64,000 bases of DNA from Closterium sp. NIES-65 (taxonomy: Eukaryota; Streptophyta; Zygnematophyceae; Desmidiales; Closteriaceae): positions 62,001-126,000 of the forward strand of contig CANXME010002188.1 of the NCBI GenBank assembly GCA_948144175.1. Direction: 5' to 3'. Both the position numbers and the translations under genes were made by a program. Of this stretch, positions 10,701-23,470 are shown in pieces. The notes under the pieces were generated by a model that was not told the DNA's origin, did not search any database, and saw nothing but the letters and a program-made list of their open reading frames with translations. Each line of letters starts with the position of its first letter. The stretch's first letter is position 1.

Positions 10701-10830
10701 CTTTGCACAAGCGATACACTCTACTTGTACCATCATCAAATTCCTCATGCTTTCTCATGTACACCTCCTCCTGAAGAACTGCATTGAGGTAAGCATGATC
10801 AACATTCTCCTGTTGTACATGCCACCCTTT
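10701..10830 (-). pseudogene. Element O reverse transcriptase, middle fragment
   Basis: Minus-strand translation reads KGWHVQQENVDHAYLNAVLQ, then EEVYMRKHEEF and RVYRLCK, the copia block around the first catalytic Asp (here D in ENVDHAY) and the EEVYM motif. It joins at one end to the LYGLKQA segment beyond element C, and at the other to VLLAEAA beyond element I, so it is an exact remnant between two insertions. Confidence 0.85.
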
Positions 10831-11121
10831 TGTTAGTGTTAGCCTTCAATCTCACACTTTGTACTTTGTATTTTCTATATCCTAGAGTAGTGTAGTTTGC
10901 ACACTGTGTTTGGTTGGGTGTACACCTACATCCCAACCAAACCCGAATGTAATCTCCAAGCAATCTCCAACCCACCAATTGGAGATTGCCTTGGGATTAC
11001 CCCCTAATCCCTAGGGATTGCCCCCGATTCCCTTCCCCATCCATTCCCTCCCCTTCTTGGATGTACTTAAAGAGCTTCAAGCTCATTACTAATGCATCGC
11101 TTCTAAGCCTAAGTTTTGACA
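10831..11121 (+). repeat. 5' LTR of element I
   Basis: Starts TGTTAGTGTTAGCC and ends AGTTTTGACA; 291 bp. Contains two near-inverted blocks (GTTTGGTTGGGTGTAC / CATCCCAACCAAAC and CAATCTCC / GGAGATTG) that could fold into hairpins. Confidence 0.93.
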
Positions 11122-11817
11122 TGGTATCAGAGCCCTTCAACCGCATACGCGGATCGTGATCCTCTCATCTTTGCGGATGCTCATCCCGCAAATCTCGGCG
11201 TAGCCATCTTCAACCTCGTCACCGGTGATTCGCGACATTCGTAGGCAGAAATTCTCCCGCACTGCCTTCCCGTCACTTTCGTCGACATCTACAATCTCTT
11301 TGGTAAGCGCTTCGTCGGCGCTATAACCTATCGATCCTTTTCGTCGCACGTCATCGCGTCACTTTTTCTCCTCGTTGGGCCGCCGCCCGTCGCCCCGCAG
11401 CTTCTCGTCGGGCCGCTGCCCGTCGCCCCGCAGCTTCTCGTCGGGCCGTTGCCCTGCATCTGCACTCCTACCCCCCTTCCTGCAGCTGAACATGTGCAAC
11501 AGTGCAGCCAAGCAGCAGCGTAGCCGTGAAGCCGAGCAGCCGTGTAGCCACGAAGCCGAGTAGCAGCGTAGCCGCGAAGCTGAGGGTGGTGTGTGGGGGG
11601 GTGTGTGGGATTAGGGTTAGCTTTGAAGAAATCAGCCGATCTTACCTAATTTTGACGGCCTAAAAAAAAACCTCTACGAGGCATTTCGATGCGACCGACA
11701 TCAACGATTTTCGCTGTTCGGGTCGGTCGGATTTCGAAATCGCCGCGTTGCGCGCCGCTCGTTCCTATCGGTGACTTAAGAGCGGCGCTTCGCGCGAGAC
11801 ACCAAGGGATCTTTAGC
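11122..11817 (+). other. Primer-binding site and leader of element I
   Basis: TGGTATCAGAGCCC at 11122 pairs with the initiator tRNA-Met 3' end. Around 11375-11455 a unit near 33 bp (CGTCGGGCCGCTGCCCGTCG...) is repeated about two and a half times. No coding potential of its own is supported. Confidence 0.75.
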
Positions 11818-13065
11818 ATGGCCTTCACGGCGTCCACCATGGCCAACCCCATCACCCCACTAAGTCTTGAAGCCGATGGCACTAGCTCCAACTTCAAGGC
11901 ATGGAGCTATGGGGTTGACAAGCACCTGCTGAGCCGTGACGTGCAGGGATTGGACCTCAAGGATGTCCTCCTCAATCGTGGTAAGGGAAAACAACCCCTT
12001 CTCCCTCGCGAACCGACCGAATCCGCTAGTGAGGCTGACACAAAGGCATATGAGGAAGCTGTTGAGAAGTACCGGAAGTGGGAGAATGCCGATGCTGCAA
12101 TTATCAGCGTATTCATCGCCTCCACCCCTCCAGAACTCGTCAACACGTTCCATAACTACCCTACCTCCAACGCCTCTGGAAGTATCTCCAGGATCGGTTC
12201 ATAAACAAGACTGCAGTCGGAGTTGCCATCCTCATCCCCAGTATGTTCCAGGTCCGCCTTGAGGATTACTCGCGAATGGCCGACTACATTGCCAAGGTTC
12301 GAACCATTCATGGCGAACTCAAGGAGCTGGGTATAGTCTTCCCCGAACAGGCCCCTGCAGCAGCTCTTCTCGTTGGTCTCACCACAGCCTATGAAATCAC
12401 AAGGAAGATGCTCCTCACGCTGACTATGGAAGACCTCACTTTTGCCAAGGTCTCCACCGCACTCCTCTCTGCCGAGAAAGAATCCATGGCTCAGGCCAAG
12501 GCTTACGCCATCCGTGCTCCCATGCCTCAAGCCAGTGTCACATCCTCCCTTGCCTCGGCGCCCCTCCAGCGCAACCGCTTCCCACCGTGCACCTACGTCG
12601 TCAAGTATGGCAACCGCAAGGGACAAGTGTGTGGTGGCACTAACAAACCCCCTTGCTACGTGCTTCAAGAAGAAGGACGACGAATGGTACGCCATCCACG
12701 GCATAGACAAGAGGCCACCGAACTGGATGCGTACGCGTAAGGCCAACCTGGTTGAGGTCCAGGACCCCGCTTCGGCTAGTGCTAGTGATAGTGCTCCTAC
12801 TGATGTCCGTATCAACCTGTTGTTCCCTGGCACTGCCATGATTAATGAAGCTTCCTCCCAGTACCTCGGCTCATCACAAGCACCACAATATATAGAGTTC
12901 ACACTCGACAGCGGTGCCACACACACTGTACTCAAGGAGACACTCTCCTTCAAACCCTACGCAACACCCATCCCTCTCCTTGGAGCTGACTCAAGCTTCA
13001 CCACTCATGCCAAGGGTTCATCCACAGTCCCGTGCCCCGCCTTCCCTTCCGGCACTGTCACTTGA
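11818..13065 (+). pseudogene. Element I gag and protease (frameshifted)
   Basis: Starts at ATG 11818 (MAFTASTMANPI) with a Gag of the copia UBN2/DUF4219 type: an FKAWSY motif, then ENADAAIISVF. A frame change near 12150-12240 moves it to the frame with YIAKVRTIHGELKELG. The zinc region CTYVVKYGNRKGQVCGG (12586 on) is C-x13-C like family 1, but the expected His lies in a degraded part and the frame shifts again near 12660. The protease motif FTLDSGATHTV follows at about 12898. A TGA at 13063-13065 separates it from the rest of pol. Gag forms the particle and the protease cleaves the polyprotein; neither can be made whole here. Confidence 0.85.
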
Positions 13066-16000
13066 ATGTGCGTGCCTTCACTCCGCCACAATCTCGTGGC
13101 CCAAACGGAAATTCAGGAAGCTGGGCTACGCACCATCTTCTGGGAGAATGAGAACTATGGTGATATCCTCGACCCACTCACCAACAAGGTCTTGACTCGT
13201 TTCACCCTCAACAGCAGCGGCCTTTACACGCTGCAAGTACCCATCATACAGGTGTCAACCACCCAAGCAGAGGCAACTACCTCACCATGCTCATGCCGCA
13301 GTTTCTCCAACCCGACAATACTCTACCACCATCGGCTCGGGCACCCAAACTTCCGCACACTTGCTGACATGGCCTCCAAGAAACTTCTACTCGGCCTGCC
13401 AGCCTCACTTCCTCCACCACCAGACTCCCCCGCTCCCACGTGCCTTGACTGCACCAAGAGCAAACTGCGTCAACAGCCCTACCCGGCCTCACCCTCTGTC
13501 GCAGCAGGACCACTGGACCTGGTACACCTGGACGTCTGGGGCCCTGCCCCTGTTCCCGCACGAGGTGGTTATCGCTACTTCCTTGTTATCGTCGATGACC
13601 ACTCTCGCTACGTCTCTGTTCACCTCCTCCACACTAAGGCTGTGGTTCCAGAGGTCCTCATGGAGTGGATTAAACAGGCACAGACCGCCTTTGACCGCAA
13701 AGTCAAGCGCCTCCACTCAGATGGTGGTGGTGAGTTTTGCAACGACAAGCTCAAAGCCTTCTGCTCCTCTGAAGGCATCCAGCAAAACTTCACCCTCCCT
13801 GACAGCCCGCAGCAGAATGGCATAGCTGAGAGCCGCAACCACACCCTGGTGGAGATCACTCGGTGCCTCCTCAGCCACTCCAACGCTCCACACTCTCTCT
13901 GGGGGTACGCTCTCTACCACGCCGCCCTCCTCTACAACCTTTACCCCCACCCGCACCTTCCCGACACCACTCCAACCACACTCTGGCTCGGGAAAACGCC
14001 CACTGCTCGCTCTCTTTGCGTTTGGGGGTGCACCGCCTATGTCCTCCTCAACCCTCAGGCTCGACGGCAGCACGGCGGCAAGCTTGGTCCCAAGACCCAG
14101 ACAGGCATCTACCTCGGACACAACGCCGACTCGCCTGACTACCTCTTCCTCAATCCCTCCACTCAACAGCTGGTCCGGAGCCGCGACGTTGTCTGTGATG
14201 AGACCCGCCCATTCTACTCCACTTCGGGACGGGACCCTCTCCCTGATCCACCCTCCCTCGTGTGGGCAGACAATGATGCGCCTCCTGACCTCTCGCCTGC
14301 TCCGGCCCCTTCACCTCCTACCCCTCCCGCCACCGCACCATCCCCCTCTGAGGTCTCTGACCCGCCCTCACCGGTGTCTTTGGCAGCTGCTCCTCCATCC
14401 CCCTCACTTCCCACTCCGCCGACTGTGCAGCCACCTCCGAGCGCACCTATCACCTACCATCGGCGGTCCCACCCTCCGGCCCCACCTCCTCCCTCGGTTC
14501 CCCCCACCACAGAGGAACCCGCTCTCCCACAGTCGCCCGAGCTGATCACGTACCACCGGCGGCCCATTCCCCCGCCAAAGCCTCCTAAGTCCCACCCTCC
14601 GACACCGCATGCCCCGCCCTCTTCTCCGGTGGCTCATGGCACTCGTTCGCATGGCGCTGCTCTCCCACTAGCGCTGGTTCTTCGATACACGGCGATCACA
14701 CCGCCTCCTCCTGCTGGGGGGGATGTGCCCTCTACCCTTCTGGAAGACAGGCATGAGGATCTGTGTGATCTTCATGCAGTCATTCCTCAGCTCTCGCACA
14801 TCTTCCCCGACATCACTGACTCACCCTCCCTCAACTTCGTGGAGAACCCGACCATCCCTATCCCTCTCACCGTCCAAGAGGCTCTCTCAGGCCCTCATGC
14901 TGCTGAATGGCGTGCTGCCATGGAAGCGGAGATTGCAGCATTCACCCGCAACCACTCCTTCGATGACGAGACTCCACCTCCAGGGGTCAACATCGCCGGG
15001 GGCAAGTGGTTGTTCCGTGTAAAACAGCTCCCAGACGAGGCCCCGGTGTTCAAAGCGCGTTACGTAGCCAAGGGCTTCACCCAGCAGCAGTACCGTGACT
15101 TCTTCCTAACCTTCTCCCCCACATCCAAACCTCCCACCATTCGTACGCTCATGGATGTCGCACCTCGAGAAGACTTTGAGATCAAATCCATGGATGCCTC
15201 ATCCGCCTTCCTACAAGGACGTCTCAAGGAGACAGTGTTCATGGACAGACCAGAAGGCTTCCCAGGAGAATTCCCTCCCAACACTGTCTGGAAGCTGAAT
15301 CGCCCCGTCTACGGCCTTAAGCAAGCCCCTCGCGAATGGCACAACAAGGTGAAAGAAGTCCTCCTCTCCCTGGACTTCCACCCTTCAACAGCTGACCCGA
15401 CTCTCTTCATCCCCGTCATTCTGAGCCATTCTACATCCTGGTCTACGTGGATGATTTCATCCTCGTTGCCATGGACTCGGCTCAGATGACCTCAGTCCAG
15501 GCAGCCCTGAGCAAGGCTCTCCAGATGAAAGACCTCGGTGACCTCAAGCACTACCTGGGGATGGAGATCACTCGTGATTGCCAGGCTCGCACCATTTCAC
15601 TCTCCCAGGAGTTCTACATCGACAATGTGCTCAAGCGGTTTGAGATGGAGCTGTGCACACCTGTTGCCACCCCGCTGCCGCTGCAACACCTCCTCACAGC
15701 TCCAGCTGTACCCACACCAGAGGCCTGCTCTGAGCCATACCCGGAGCTTGTTGGGTCCCTCATGTACGTCATGATGTGCACCTGACCGGACTTGGCCTAT
15801 CCTGTTAGTGTCCTCTCTCGCTACGTGGCCCCTAGACGCTTCACTGATCTTCACTGGAAGGCAGCGAAGCGGGTGCTGCGCTATCTTCAGGGCACCAAGT
15901 CTCACGTTCTCACACTCGGTGGGCTCCCCCCTCCTCGCCTGGAAGGTTACATTGACTCCTCCTGGGCTGATGACCAGACCGACCGACGCTCCTCTCAGGG

Positions 16001-16415
16001 GTACTGCTTCACCCTTGGGAGCGGAATTGTCAGTTGGCGCTCCACCAGGTCGTCTGCAGTCTCCCTCTCCTCCTGTGAGGCAGAGCTCTACGCATGCACC
16101 ATGGCTGCTCAGGAGGCCCGTTGGTTCACCTTCCTACTCCAGGAGCTTGGTTTCCCACAGTCGGCCCCCACCCTCTAGTGTGACAACTAGAGTACCATCC
16201 ACATCTCTCAAGACCCTGTGTATCACACCCGCACCAAGCATATTGAACTTCGGCACTTCTTCATCCGTGACCTTGTCCAACAGGAGCAGCTGAAAGTGGA
16301 ATACGTTGCATCTGACTGCAACCTGGCTGATCTGTTCACCAAGCCCCTTGGGAAAATTCCCCACCACCGTCTCCTTCACGCCATGGGGCTCTGTGCTCCA
16401 CCCTCTCTGCCCTGA
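13066..16415 (+). pseudogene. Element I pol: integrase, reverse transcriptase, RNase H (broken)
   Basis: An 807-codon frame (13066-15489) has the GAG-pre-integrase zinc ligands HHRLGH and CLDC, the integrase triad HLDVWGP, HSDGGGEF and NGIAES, a Pro-rich linker, and reverse transcriptase MDASSAF and YGLKQAP. Just before the YVDD block (about 15418) the frame shifts; VYVDDF is read in the next frame (15447-15785), which ends at a TGA where relatives have Arg (CTRPDLAY). The RNase H part (15792-16178) ends at a stop inside the CDN motif region, and a last piece (16218-16415) carries RTKHIELRHFFIRD and NLADLFTKPL. At least four lesions. Confidence 0.9.
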
Positions 16416-16439
16416 GTTCGATTGACGCCTATGGGGGGG

Positions 16440-16729
16440 TGTTAGTGTTAGCCTTCAATCTCACACTTTGTACTTTGTATTTTCTATATCCTAGAGTAGT
16501 GTAGTTTGCACATTGTGTTTGGTTGGGTGTACACCTACATCCCAACCAAACCCAAATGTAATCTCCAAGCAATCTCCAACCCACCAATTGGAGATTGCCT
16601 TGGGACTACCCTCAATCCCTAGGGATTGCCCTCGATTCCCTTCCCCATCCATTCCCTCCCCTTCTTGGATGTACTTAAAGAGCTTCAAGCTCATTACTAA
16701 TGCATCGCTTCTAAGCCTAAGTTTTGACA
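16440..16729 (+). repeat. 3' LTR of element I
   Basis: 290 bp, about 97-98% identical by eye to 10831-11121. Preceded by CCTATGGGGGGG and followed by the CCTTT TSD. Confidence 0.93.
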
Positions 16730-16734
16730 CCTTT

Positions 16735-18650
16735 TACCGCAGCTTCTGCAAGAAGCACTCGACTTGAGGTGAGCTTGCCCACAGGGGCAAATACCTGATC
16801 AAAATCCTTCTCGGGATCATGAGTATACCCCTTAGCAACAAGGCGAACCTTGTGCTATACCACCTTATCCTCCTTGTCAGTCTTCCTGCAGAAAACGTAC
16901 TTGACCCCAATGGCTTTCTTACCTGGAGTTAAGTCAACTGGCTCTGGATCCCATACACCCATAGTGCGCATGGCATTCACCTCCTTCTCAAGGCCTGCCT
17001 TCCATGTAGGACCCTTAGGACCTCAGCAAGCATGCGTGGGACATCACTGGTGCTCACACCTGCTAGCGCAACACCCTCCACCTCCCTGGCCAAGCACAGC
17101 ATACCCTCAACCACAGCATCCCCCTCTACCTCTTCACCACCTGTACCAGACTGGATACCAAGCATCTGCAAACCCGTAACCAATGGTGGGGAGGTAATCG
17201 CTGGTGACTTAGGTGCTCTCGTAGAGAGAGTGACAGGGCGCTGACCAGAGGAGGAGGAAGAGGAAGAAGCCTGGGGAGCGGATCTTTGCTGAATGACCGA
17301 GGGCCGCTAAGCTGCTGCTGCACCGACATACTCAGCGGTGCCGGTGGTGGCGTTGAAGGTGGCATATCAGTGTCATCAACCGCTGCTGAGGGTGGAGAGA
17401 GTGGAAGGGGGAGGAGCTGAGAAATCTCAGCGGCATCCTGCAGGAGCTCCCCAAAGCCCTTAGCATTGTCCCAATCCTTCCACATCACATTCTCAAGAAA
17501 ATCAACATCCCGAGCAATGCGAACGCGCATGAGAGAAGGGTCCAACATGCGTCAGTCCTTGCTCTCCATGTCCACCCCAACACATACACACATGACGGTA
17601 AGGGCATCAAGCTTGCCACCCTTCTCATGCCCATGAAACATGACACTCCCCATGCAACCCCAAATCCGAGCCATGCCCACATGCGGCTTCTGGCCCAACC
17701 ACGCCTCCATGGGTGTGATAGAGGCAGGCAAAGCACTGTGGGTGACCCGGTGCTTAACCCACACAACCCACATCAATGCTTCACCCCATAAGCGAGCAGG
17801 GAGACCACTGTCTACCAACAATGTGCGGATCCCCTCTGCCATCGTCCTATGCCACCTCTCCACCACCCCATTCTGTTGCGGTGTATCTGCGACAATCAGT
17901 TCAGTTTTGATGCCAAACTCTGCCTTCCATGCTTTCACAACTTCCCCTAAGAACTCGCCACCCCTATCTGAGCGAACAGCCTTCAGCTTCCGCCCGCACT
18001 CCAACCCCACGTCTTTATGCCACTGGCAAAGGAATTTTGCGACTGTGGCCGATTCCTTGTTGCGGAGTGGGAACGACCAAACTCGTCTGGTGAAGTCATC
18101 AATGAGATTGAGGACATACACCGCTCCCAGTGACGGTGTGCGCACTGGGCCCCGCAAGTCCATGTGGACCTCATCCAAAGGCCCAAGTGCCCGAGACGCC
18201 TCATGGGGAAACGGCTTTCGAGCCGACTTTCCCATTAAGCAAGGCTCACATGGAGAGAAATCAGTGCTCCCCCCCCCAATCTCCAAGCCCAATATACTAT
18301 TCCCCTGAGCCATCCGTTGCAATGTTGTGGGGTGGTATGGCCAAGACGACGGTGAGCAAGGGTCAATGGGGAAAATGACGAGGAGGATCTAGCTGCAAGA
18401 GCACTACCCTGTGTGCCCCGAGCAAGAGGAAGAGACATCCGCACCAATCCATGGTCCCTTCCCCCCTCCTTTTCTCCAATCGCCAACACCCTCTCCCCCC
18501 TATTGATAACACATCCCTTGCCCTTGAACGTGACAATGACATCCCAAGAGGTGAGGTTTGGGACCGACACCAGACGCGTGTGCATCTCAGGCACAAGGTG
18601 GACCTTTTGAATCCTCAGCAGCTGACCTCCAGAACCTGCAAAGATAACCC
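16735..18650 (-). pseudogene. Element O integrase and reverse transcriptase N-terminal part
   Basis: Minus-strand reading order runs from high to low coordinates. First the pre-integrase zinc motif (AHRRLGH, CEPC); then the integrase core at 17552-18322 with HMDLRGP, RSDRGGEF and NGVVER, so all three catalytic acids are present; then a Ser/Pro-rich linker (17126-17548); then the reverse transcriptase start (GKKAIGVKYVF, VRLVAKGYTHD, PVGKLTSSRVLLAE) at 16735-17030. Stops or shifts occur between these frames, including after MESKD at 17552. Element I interrupts it on the left and element D at 18650 on the right. Integrase would join element cDNA to host DNA. Confidence 0.87.
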
Positions 18651-19604
18651 TAACAACGGGAGCTAGACTACGAGCTAGGCACGGGGTAGGAGGGATCTCT
18701 GCGTTCGTTCCTTAGTCGTTCTCTAGCACTTGTGCGTTCACAGGGCAAAGCTGCAAGAGTTTCACTAGCAAAAGTTGAGAACAAGGGTACACACAAGATG
18801 GCAAGACTAGACTACATCAGAGCTAGGATGCAAGCAGGTCGACTGCTAGCGCAGCATGGTCGACCGCGTGCCAGCACGACTTGGTCAACCGCGCTCCAGT
18901 AGTGTAGAGTCGCGGCTTGCCAACGCTGCAGGTCAACGGCGTGCCAACACCGCTAGTCGACGGCGGGCGAGCGTTGCTCCTGCAGTATAGCATTGCACCA
19001 GCTTCGCAGGTGCTTGCAGATGATTGGCGCGCCGTACCTTGTCACCTGCACAGCAAACACACCAAATCAACCTCGTGCTGACGACTACATCTGATCAGCC
19101 ACGTCGACCTCGGGATACCACCACCGAGGTCGGTCTCGACAAAACCACCAGGGCGACCGTCGCACACCTCCGCAGAACCTCGTCACTCAGGTAACCTGGT
19201 CGACTGGACAACCACGACGGCCAGCTACTCCTTCGCGTGTCTGTCGACCACCCAAGTCGACGACCACTTCCTATCGACCTCACTAGGTCGACCACACCCT
19301 TGGTCGACCAGCCCCAGGTTGACAACACTCCTGGTCGACCAGCTCCACGTCGACCAGCGCAGCTGTCAGCCGACCACCCAAGTCGGCTTCTCCAGGTCGG
19401 CGTCCCCAAGTCGACGCCCGTCCCTTGTCGAGGTCGACGTCGGCACCTCCCTTCGTCGACCACCTTCATCAGGTGGACCACCAGGTCGGCCACCCCAAAC
19501 CCGGCTCCTAGGCATGTCGACCACCCTCGTCGACCAGCTCGCCCACTGCTGCAAGTCGGCTCCGCCCAAGCAAGGACGGGGCCAACACACAACTCCTGTT
19601 AACA
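18651..19604 (-). repeat. 3' LTR of element D
   Basis: 954 bp. The second half (about 19230-19540) is packed with GTCGACC / GGTCGAC words and variants. Right of it, CCCCTGCCGCG is the complement of the putative polypurine tract and is conserved in element H. Confidence 0.85.
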
Positions 19605-19734
19605 TTCCCCTGCCGCGTTCACGCTTGGCCCCCCCAGCCCACACGGCAGTACTCATCGGAGAGATAGCTCGTCGGCGTGCACCCCACACACAGCACGCCA
19701 GTCACCGCACCAACCATGCAAGAGGGCATGGCAC

Positions 19735-21432
19735 CTACTGCTGCACGTCGTTGTCGCCGTCGCCCACGTCGGCCAAGAGCACCTGGCCGATTGCGACGGA
19801 GCACCGATCGAAGGCCGGATAGTGCAGCGCTTTTGTCGAGAAGTCGGCCGGCTGCTCAGCTGTTGGGATATACTTCAGCGAGAACTTCCCACGCTTCACC
19901 ATATGCTACAGCCAAGCCTGTCGCCGCTCCATATGCTTGAGGTTGCCCGTCAACCCCATGCCCTCGGCGACCATGATGGCCGACTTGTTGTCCACTCGGA
20001 GGACGGTCGGCTTCCCGGCATCCAGCTGTCGGAACTCTGCGAGGAGGAAGCGAAGGCGGCGTCCTTCCTTGCCAGCTTTCGTGGCCGCCACGTACTGCGA
20101 CTCGGTCGACGACAGTGTCGCGCACTTGATGCTCTGTCTCGACCAGGAGACTGCAACCCCTCCGTAGACGAACACGTAGCTGCCCGTTCTCGTCCGGTTC
20201 TGCTTGTCACCGGCGTCGTCGGCGTCCACGTAGCCGACCAGCTTCTGCGACTCTGGTCTACCGCCGAACTCCACGGCGGTGTCACGCGTGTTGGCGAGGT
20301 AGGCGAGGCAGCGGTCGACCTCGCGCCAGTGCTGTTCGCTCCTCACCGTGAGGCCGCTCCGCAGTTTACTGCAGGCAAAGGCGATGTTCGGCCTCGTCAT
20401 TGTCGCTGCAAATTGCAGCGAGCCGACCTCCTGCCGGTACTCCTCCTCCTGATGCTCCTGCACATCCTCGTCGTCGAACGTCAGGTCGGCGTAGGCGTCG
20501 ACTGAGATCGGCGTCTCCGAGTTCTCCTCGTCGATGAAGTGCTTACGCAGCTTGTCAGCGTAGCCTTCATGGTGCAGCCACCGCTTCCCCGCCAACCTGC
20601 CGCGGACGATCTCCAGCCCGAGGTACTTCTACACCAGCGAGATCTCGCGCAGTTCGAAGGCGGCCTCCAGCAGCTCCTTCAGCTCCTTCAGCATTTCGGC
20701 ACTACTGCTGGCGGCGAGTAGGTCGTCGACGTAAAACAGCACCCACCAGGCCACCTTGTCGTCGCCGACCTTGAAGTACAGAGCCTCGTCGATCTGGCTC
20801 TTCTTCCACCCGGCGCCGACCAGCACGTCGTTGAGCGCCAAGTACCACAGCAGCGGTGACTGCTTCAGCCTGTAGAGGCTCTTCAACAGCTTGCACACCC
20901 AGCCGGCTCCGTCGTTGAAGTAGTCCGGCTGGGACATGTACATCACCCGGTCGAGCTTGCTCTACATGAAGGCGTTCTTCATGTCGAGCTGCATCAGGTT
21001 GAGGTTGAGGACAGCGACGATGCTGAGGAAGATCCTCAGCGTGACGTAGCTGCCAACCGGCGCGAACGTCTCGTCGTAGTCAGCGCCGTACACCTGCATG
21101 AAGCCTTTCACGACCAGCCTCGCCTTCTCACGCTCGTCGGTGTCGTCGATATGGTACTTCGTCGTCAACACCCACCGGTTCTTCATGACGTTCACCCCAG
21201 GTGGGCGTTCGACCAGCTCCCACGTCCCCATGCCGATGAGGCTGCGGATCTCCTCTTCCATGGCGGCCTTCACCGCCGCGCCCTTCCAACTTGCCAACAC
21301 CTCCTTCACCGTCATCGTCGAGATATCCCAATGGTGCTCAGGGTCGGCATGCATGTCGGGGTCGAGCTCCGAAAACTCTTTATCCTCCTCAGCGTCGTCG
21401 TACAGCAGGTCATTGTCGTCCACGTCGTACAC
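19735..21432 (-). pseudogene. Element D reverse transcriptase and RNase H
   Basis: Read leftwards from 21432. RT start with NRWVLTTKYHID and KARLVVKGFMQVYGADYDETFAPV (shortened here: ARLVVKGF), then LDMKNAFM followed by a stop; RT core 20629-20946 with LYRLKQSP and the catalytic FYVDDLLAAS, stop at its end; RNase H 19906-20595 with GYVDADDAG, CATLSSTESQYVA and LRVDNKSAIM, ending in a TAG after QAWL. Each break is a single in-frame stop. The enzyme would copy the RNA into DNA; this copy has at least three stops. Confidence 0.88.
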
Positions 21433-21741
21433 CGTGGTGAAGGCAGCGGGTTCGAAGAAGTCGGGTGGCCTCCGTATTCGGCCTGACGACCGAGGTCCAG
21501 GCTAAACCTCCACCACGTCTCTATCGGTGGACTCCTTTGCGTCCCCCCTTTCGTCACCGGCTTCGCTGCCCTCGTCGTCCTGCTGCACCTTGGTCAGCTT
21601 CCTGACCGATTTCTCCCCTGTGGTCGGCTCCCCTACCGACTGTCTGGTCGCCGACTGCTCCTTGATCGGCTTCACTGGTGCCTGCTCCCCTGTCAGCTGC
21701 TGCCTTGCCGCTGCCCCCTTTGCTGACTTCGCCATAGTCGG

Positions 21742-22800
21742 CTACACTTCCTCGGCCTGCGCCTCCCCTGCCGGTGTCGACCTCATGCTGACGTTGACTT
21801 GCTGGACATCACGTCGAACATCGGCGATGCCCTTAGCCGGTGCCACAGGCAACGCCCCACTTCTCCCCTCATCACCGGAGGCCGACACCGAAGTCAGCCC
21901 ACGCAGGTCGGCCACAAGGGGAGGGGTGGGAGGGACAAACGAGAGGGAGGGAGAGGGGATTTCATTGACGTCCTCAGCAGTAGGCTCACCGACCTCGGCG
22001 AGCAAAGGGAGTGTCGCTGTCGAGGTGTCGGTCGGCGGGGTGGTCGGCGTCCGTCCCGACGCAGACCCATGCTCCGACTTCCACACCTCCAGCGACATTT
22101 CCTCGTAGAATACCACGTCCGACGTGGTGACCACCCGGTTGTCGGCGATGTCGAGGAGCTCCCAGCCGTTTCTCTCCTCCGACATACCGAGATGAAGGCC
22201 CCACTTGGCCTTTGGCTTCAGCTTCCCACCACGCTGCTGCTAGAGGACAAGGAACTGCACCATGCAGCCCCACATGCGTGCCATCGACCGGTCGGGCTTC
22301 TTCCCGAGGAGCAGCTGGTACGGCGTTTTACCCGGCAGCACTGTCGACTGATCCAGGCATTTGCGGACCTAGACGGCCTGCCGCAGAGAGAGGCGCCACT
22401 AGTGGTGCTGCACGCCCATGTGCAGCAGCATCGTCCGCACCAACTACACCACCGTCCGCATCTCCCGCTCTGCCATGCCGTTTTGCTGCGGGGTGTACAG
22501 GCAAGTCAGGTCGTGGACGATCCCCTTGCCATTCACGAAGTCAGAGAACTGCTTCCCGAGGAACTCCCCTTCCCGGTTAGAGCACAGCATCAACACCGAC
22601 TTCTTCGTCTACTTCTCAGCCGCCGCCAGCCACTGCACGAACTCCTGCAACGTGTCCAACTTCTTGGTGACCGTCCTCACCCACACGTAGCGGGTCTTGC
22701 GGTCCTTCAGCAGCAAGAAGTACAGGCTGTTGTCCTTGGCAGCAATGCGAAACGGCCCGCACGACGGCTAGCACGTCGTTGGTGTCAGAGCCTTGTTCGG
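21742..22800 (-). pseudogene. Element D integrase and linker (degenerate)
   Basis: The frame 21742-22185 is the low-complexity linker after integrase, beginning with GWELLDIADNRVV, which is typical of the integrase C-terminal side. Between 22186 and 22800 the integrase core is present but frameshifted. On the complementary strand the zinc-ligand region and a segment reading CCGCAGCAAAACGGC (QQNG) near 22475-22490 can be picked out, with several stops. No intact catalytic triad was traced. Confidence 0.65.
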
Positions 22801-23470
22801 GGAATGTGTGTCGTGTCAGCTTCCTGCCGATGCACGAGACACAAGGTGAGTCGGCGCCCAACGCCGACTTGAGATCCAGCCCAGTGGCAACCTCTTGTTT
22901 TGCCGAGCTCCGAATGATGTCCATGCTGATGTGTGCAAGCCTTGCATGCAGCATGTCCGGCGTTGAATTCGACGCCGAGACGATCGCCCGGAGGGCCACG
23001 ACCTCCGTCGTGGGCGACGTCGACCTCGTCGAGCAAGGACGCAGGTCGGTGTAGAGGACTCGCCCGGTGTAGGACGCCTGACCGAGGACGTCTCCTTCCG
23101 CCGAGACGAGCAGCATCTTGTCGCCGTCCTCCTGCAGCTTCACGCCGTTCTCCTTTAGCTGGCCGGCCGAAAGCAGGTTTGTTCGTACGCCCGGGACGTA
23201 GAGCACGTCAGGGACGAGCACCTGCTTCCTCGCCTGCCCTGGCAGAACGACAGTGCCGCGGCCCTGGATGTCATGCAGCGCCCTGTTGAAGCTGCGCACG
23301 TGCGTGACGTCACCGCTCGGCTGCAGGTCGACGAAGACCTCCTTCGTCCCCATCAGGCGGTGTGAGCAGCCGCTGTCGAGTAGGACCACCACCGAGTTTG
23401 CCTGCACAGCTGCCACCACTGCCTGGAAGTCCTCGCCAGCCTCAGGCGCCAGCGAGACGGTCGGCTCCAC
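22616..23470 (-). pseudogene. Element D protease and pre-integrase segment
   Basis: A 284-codon minus frame with the protease motif VVVLLDSGCSHRLMG, where Cys follows DSG in place of the usual Ala, then VPDVLYVPGVRTNLLSAGQL, the usual spacer before integrase. The GAG-pre-integrase zinc segment follows with LHARLAHIS and CVSC. Beyond about 22800 the frame leaves the integrase reading frame, so the C-terminal 60 codons are not homologous. Confidence 0.8.

Larger units (their letters stand above)
10831..16729 (+). mobile_element. Element I: degenerate Ty1/copia retrotransposon
   Basis: LTRs at 10831-11121 and 16440-16729 differ at about seven positions, and the 5-bp TSD CCTTT is present on both sides (10826-10830 and 16730-16734). 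The primer-binding site TGGTATCAGAGC begins at 11122 and a seven-G polypurine tract precedes the 3' LTR. Gag, protease, integrase, reverse transcriptase and RNase H follow in order but are broken by several frameshifts and stops. It is a different lineage from family 1: longer LTRs, a CNLADLFTKPLGKI type RNase H end, and no Gly-rich Gag linker. Confidence 0.93.
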
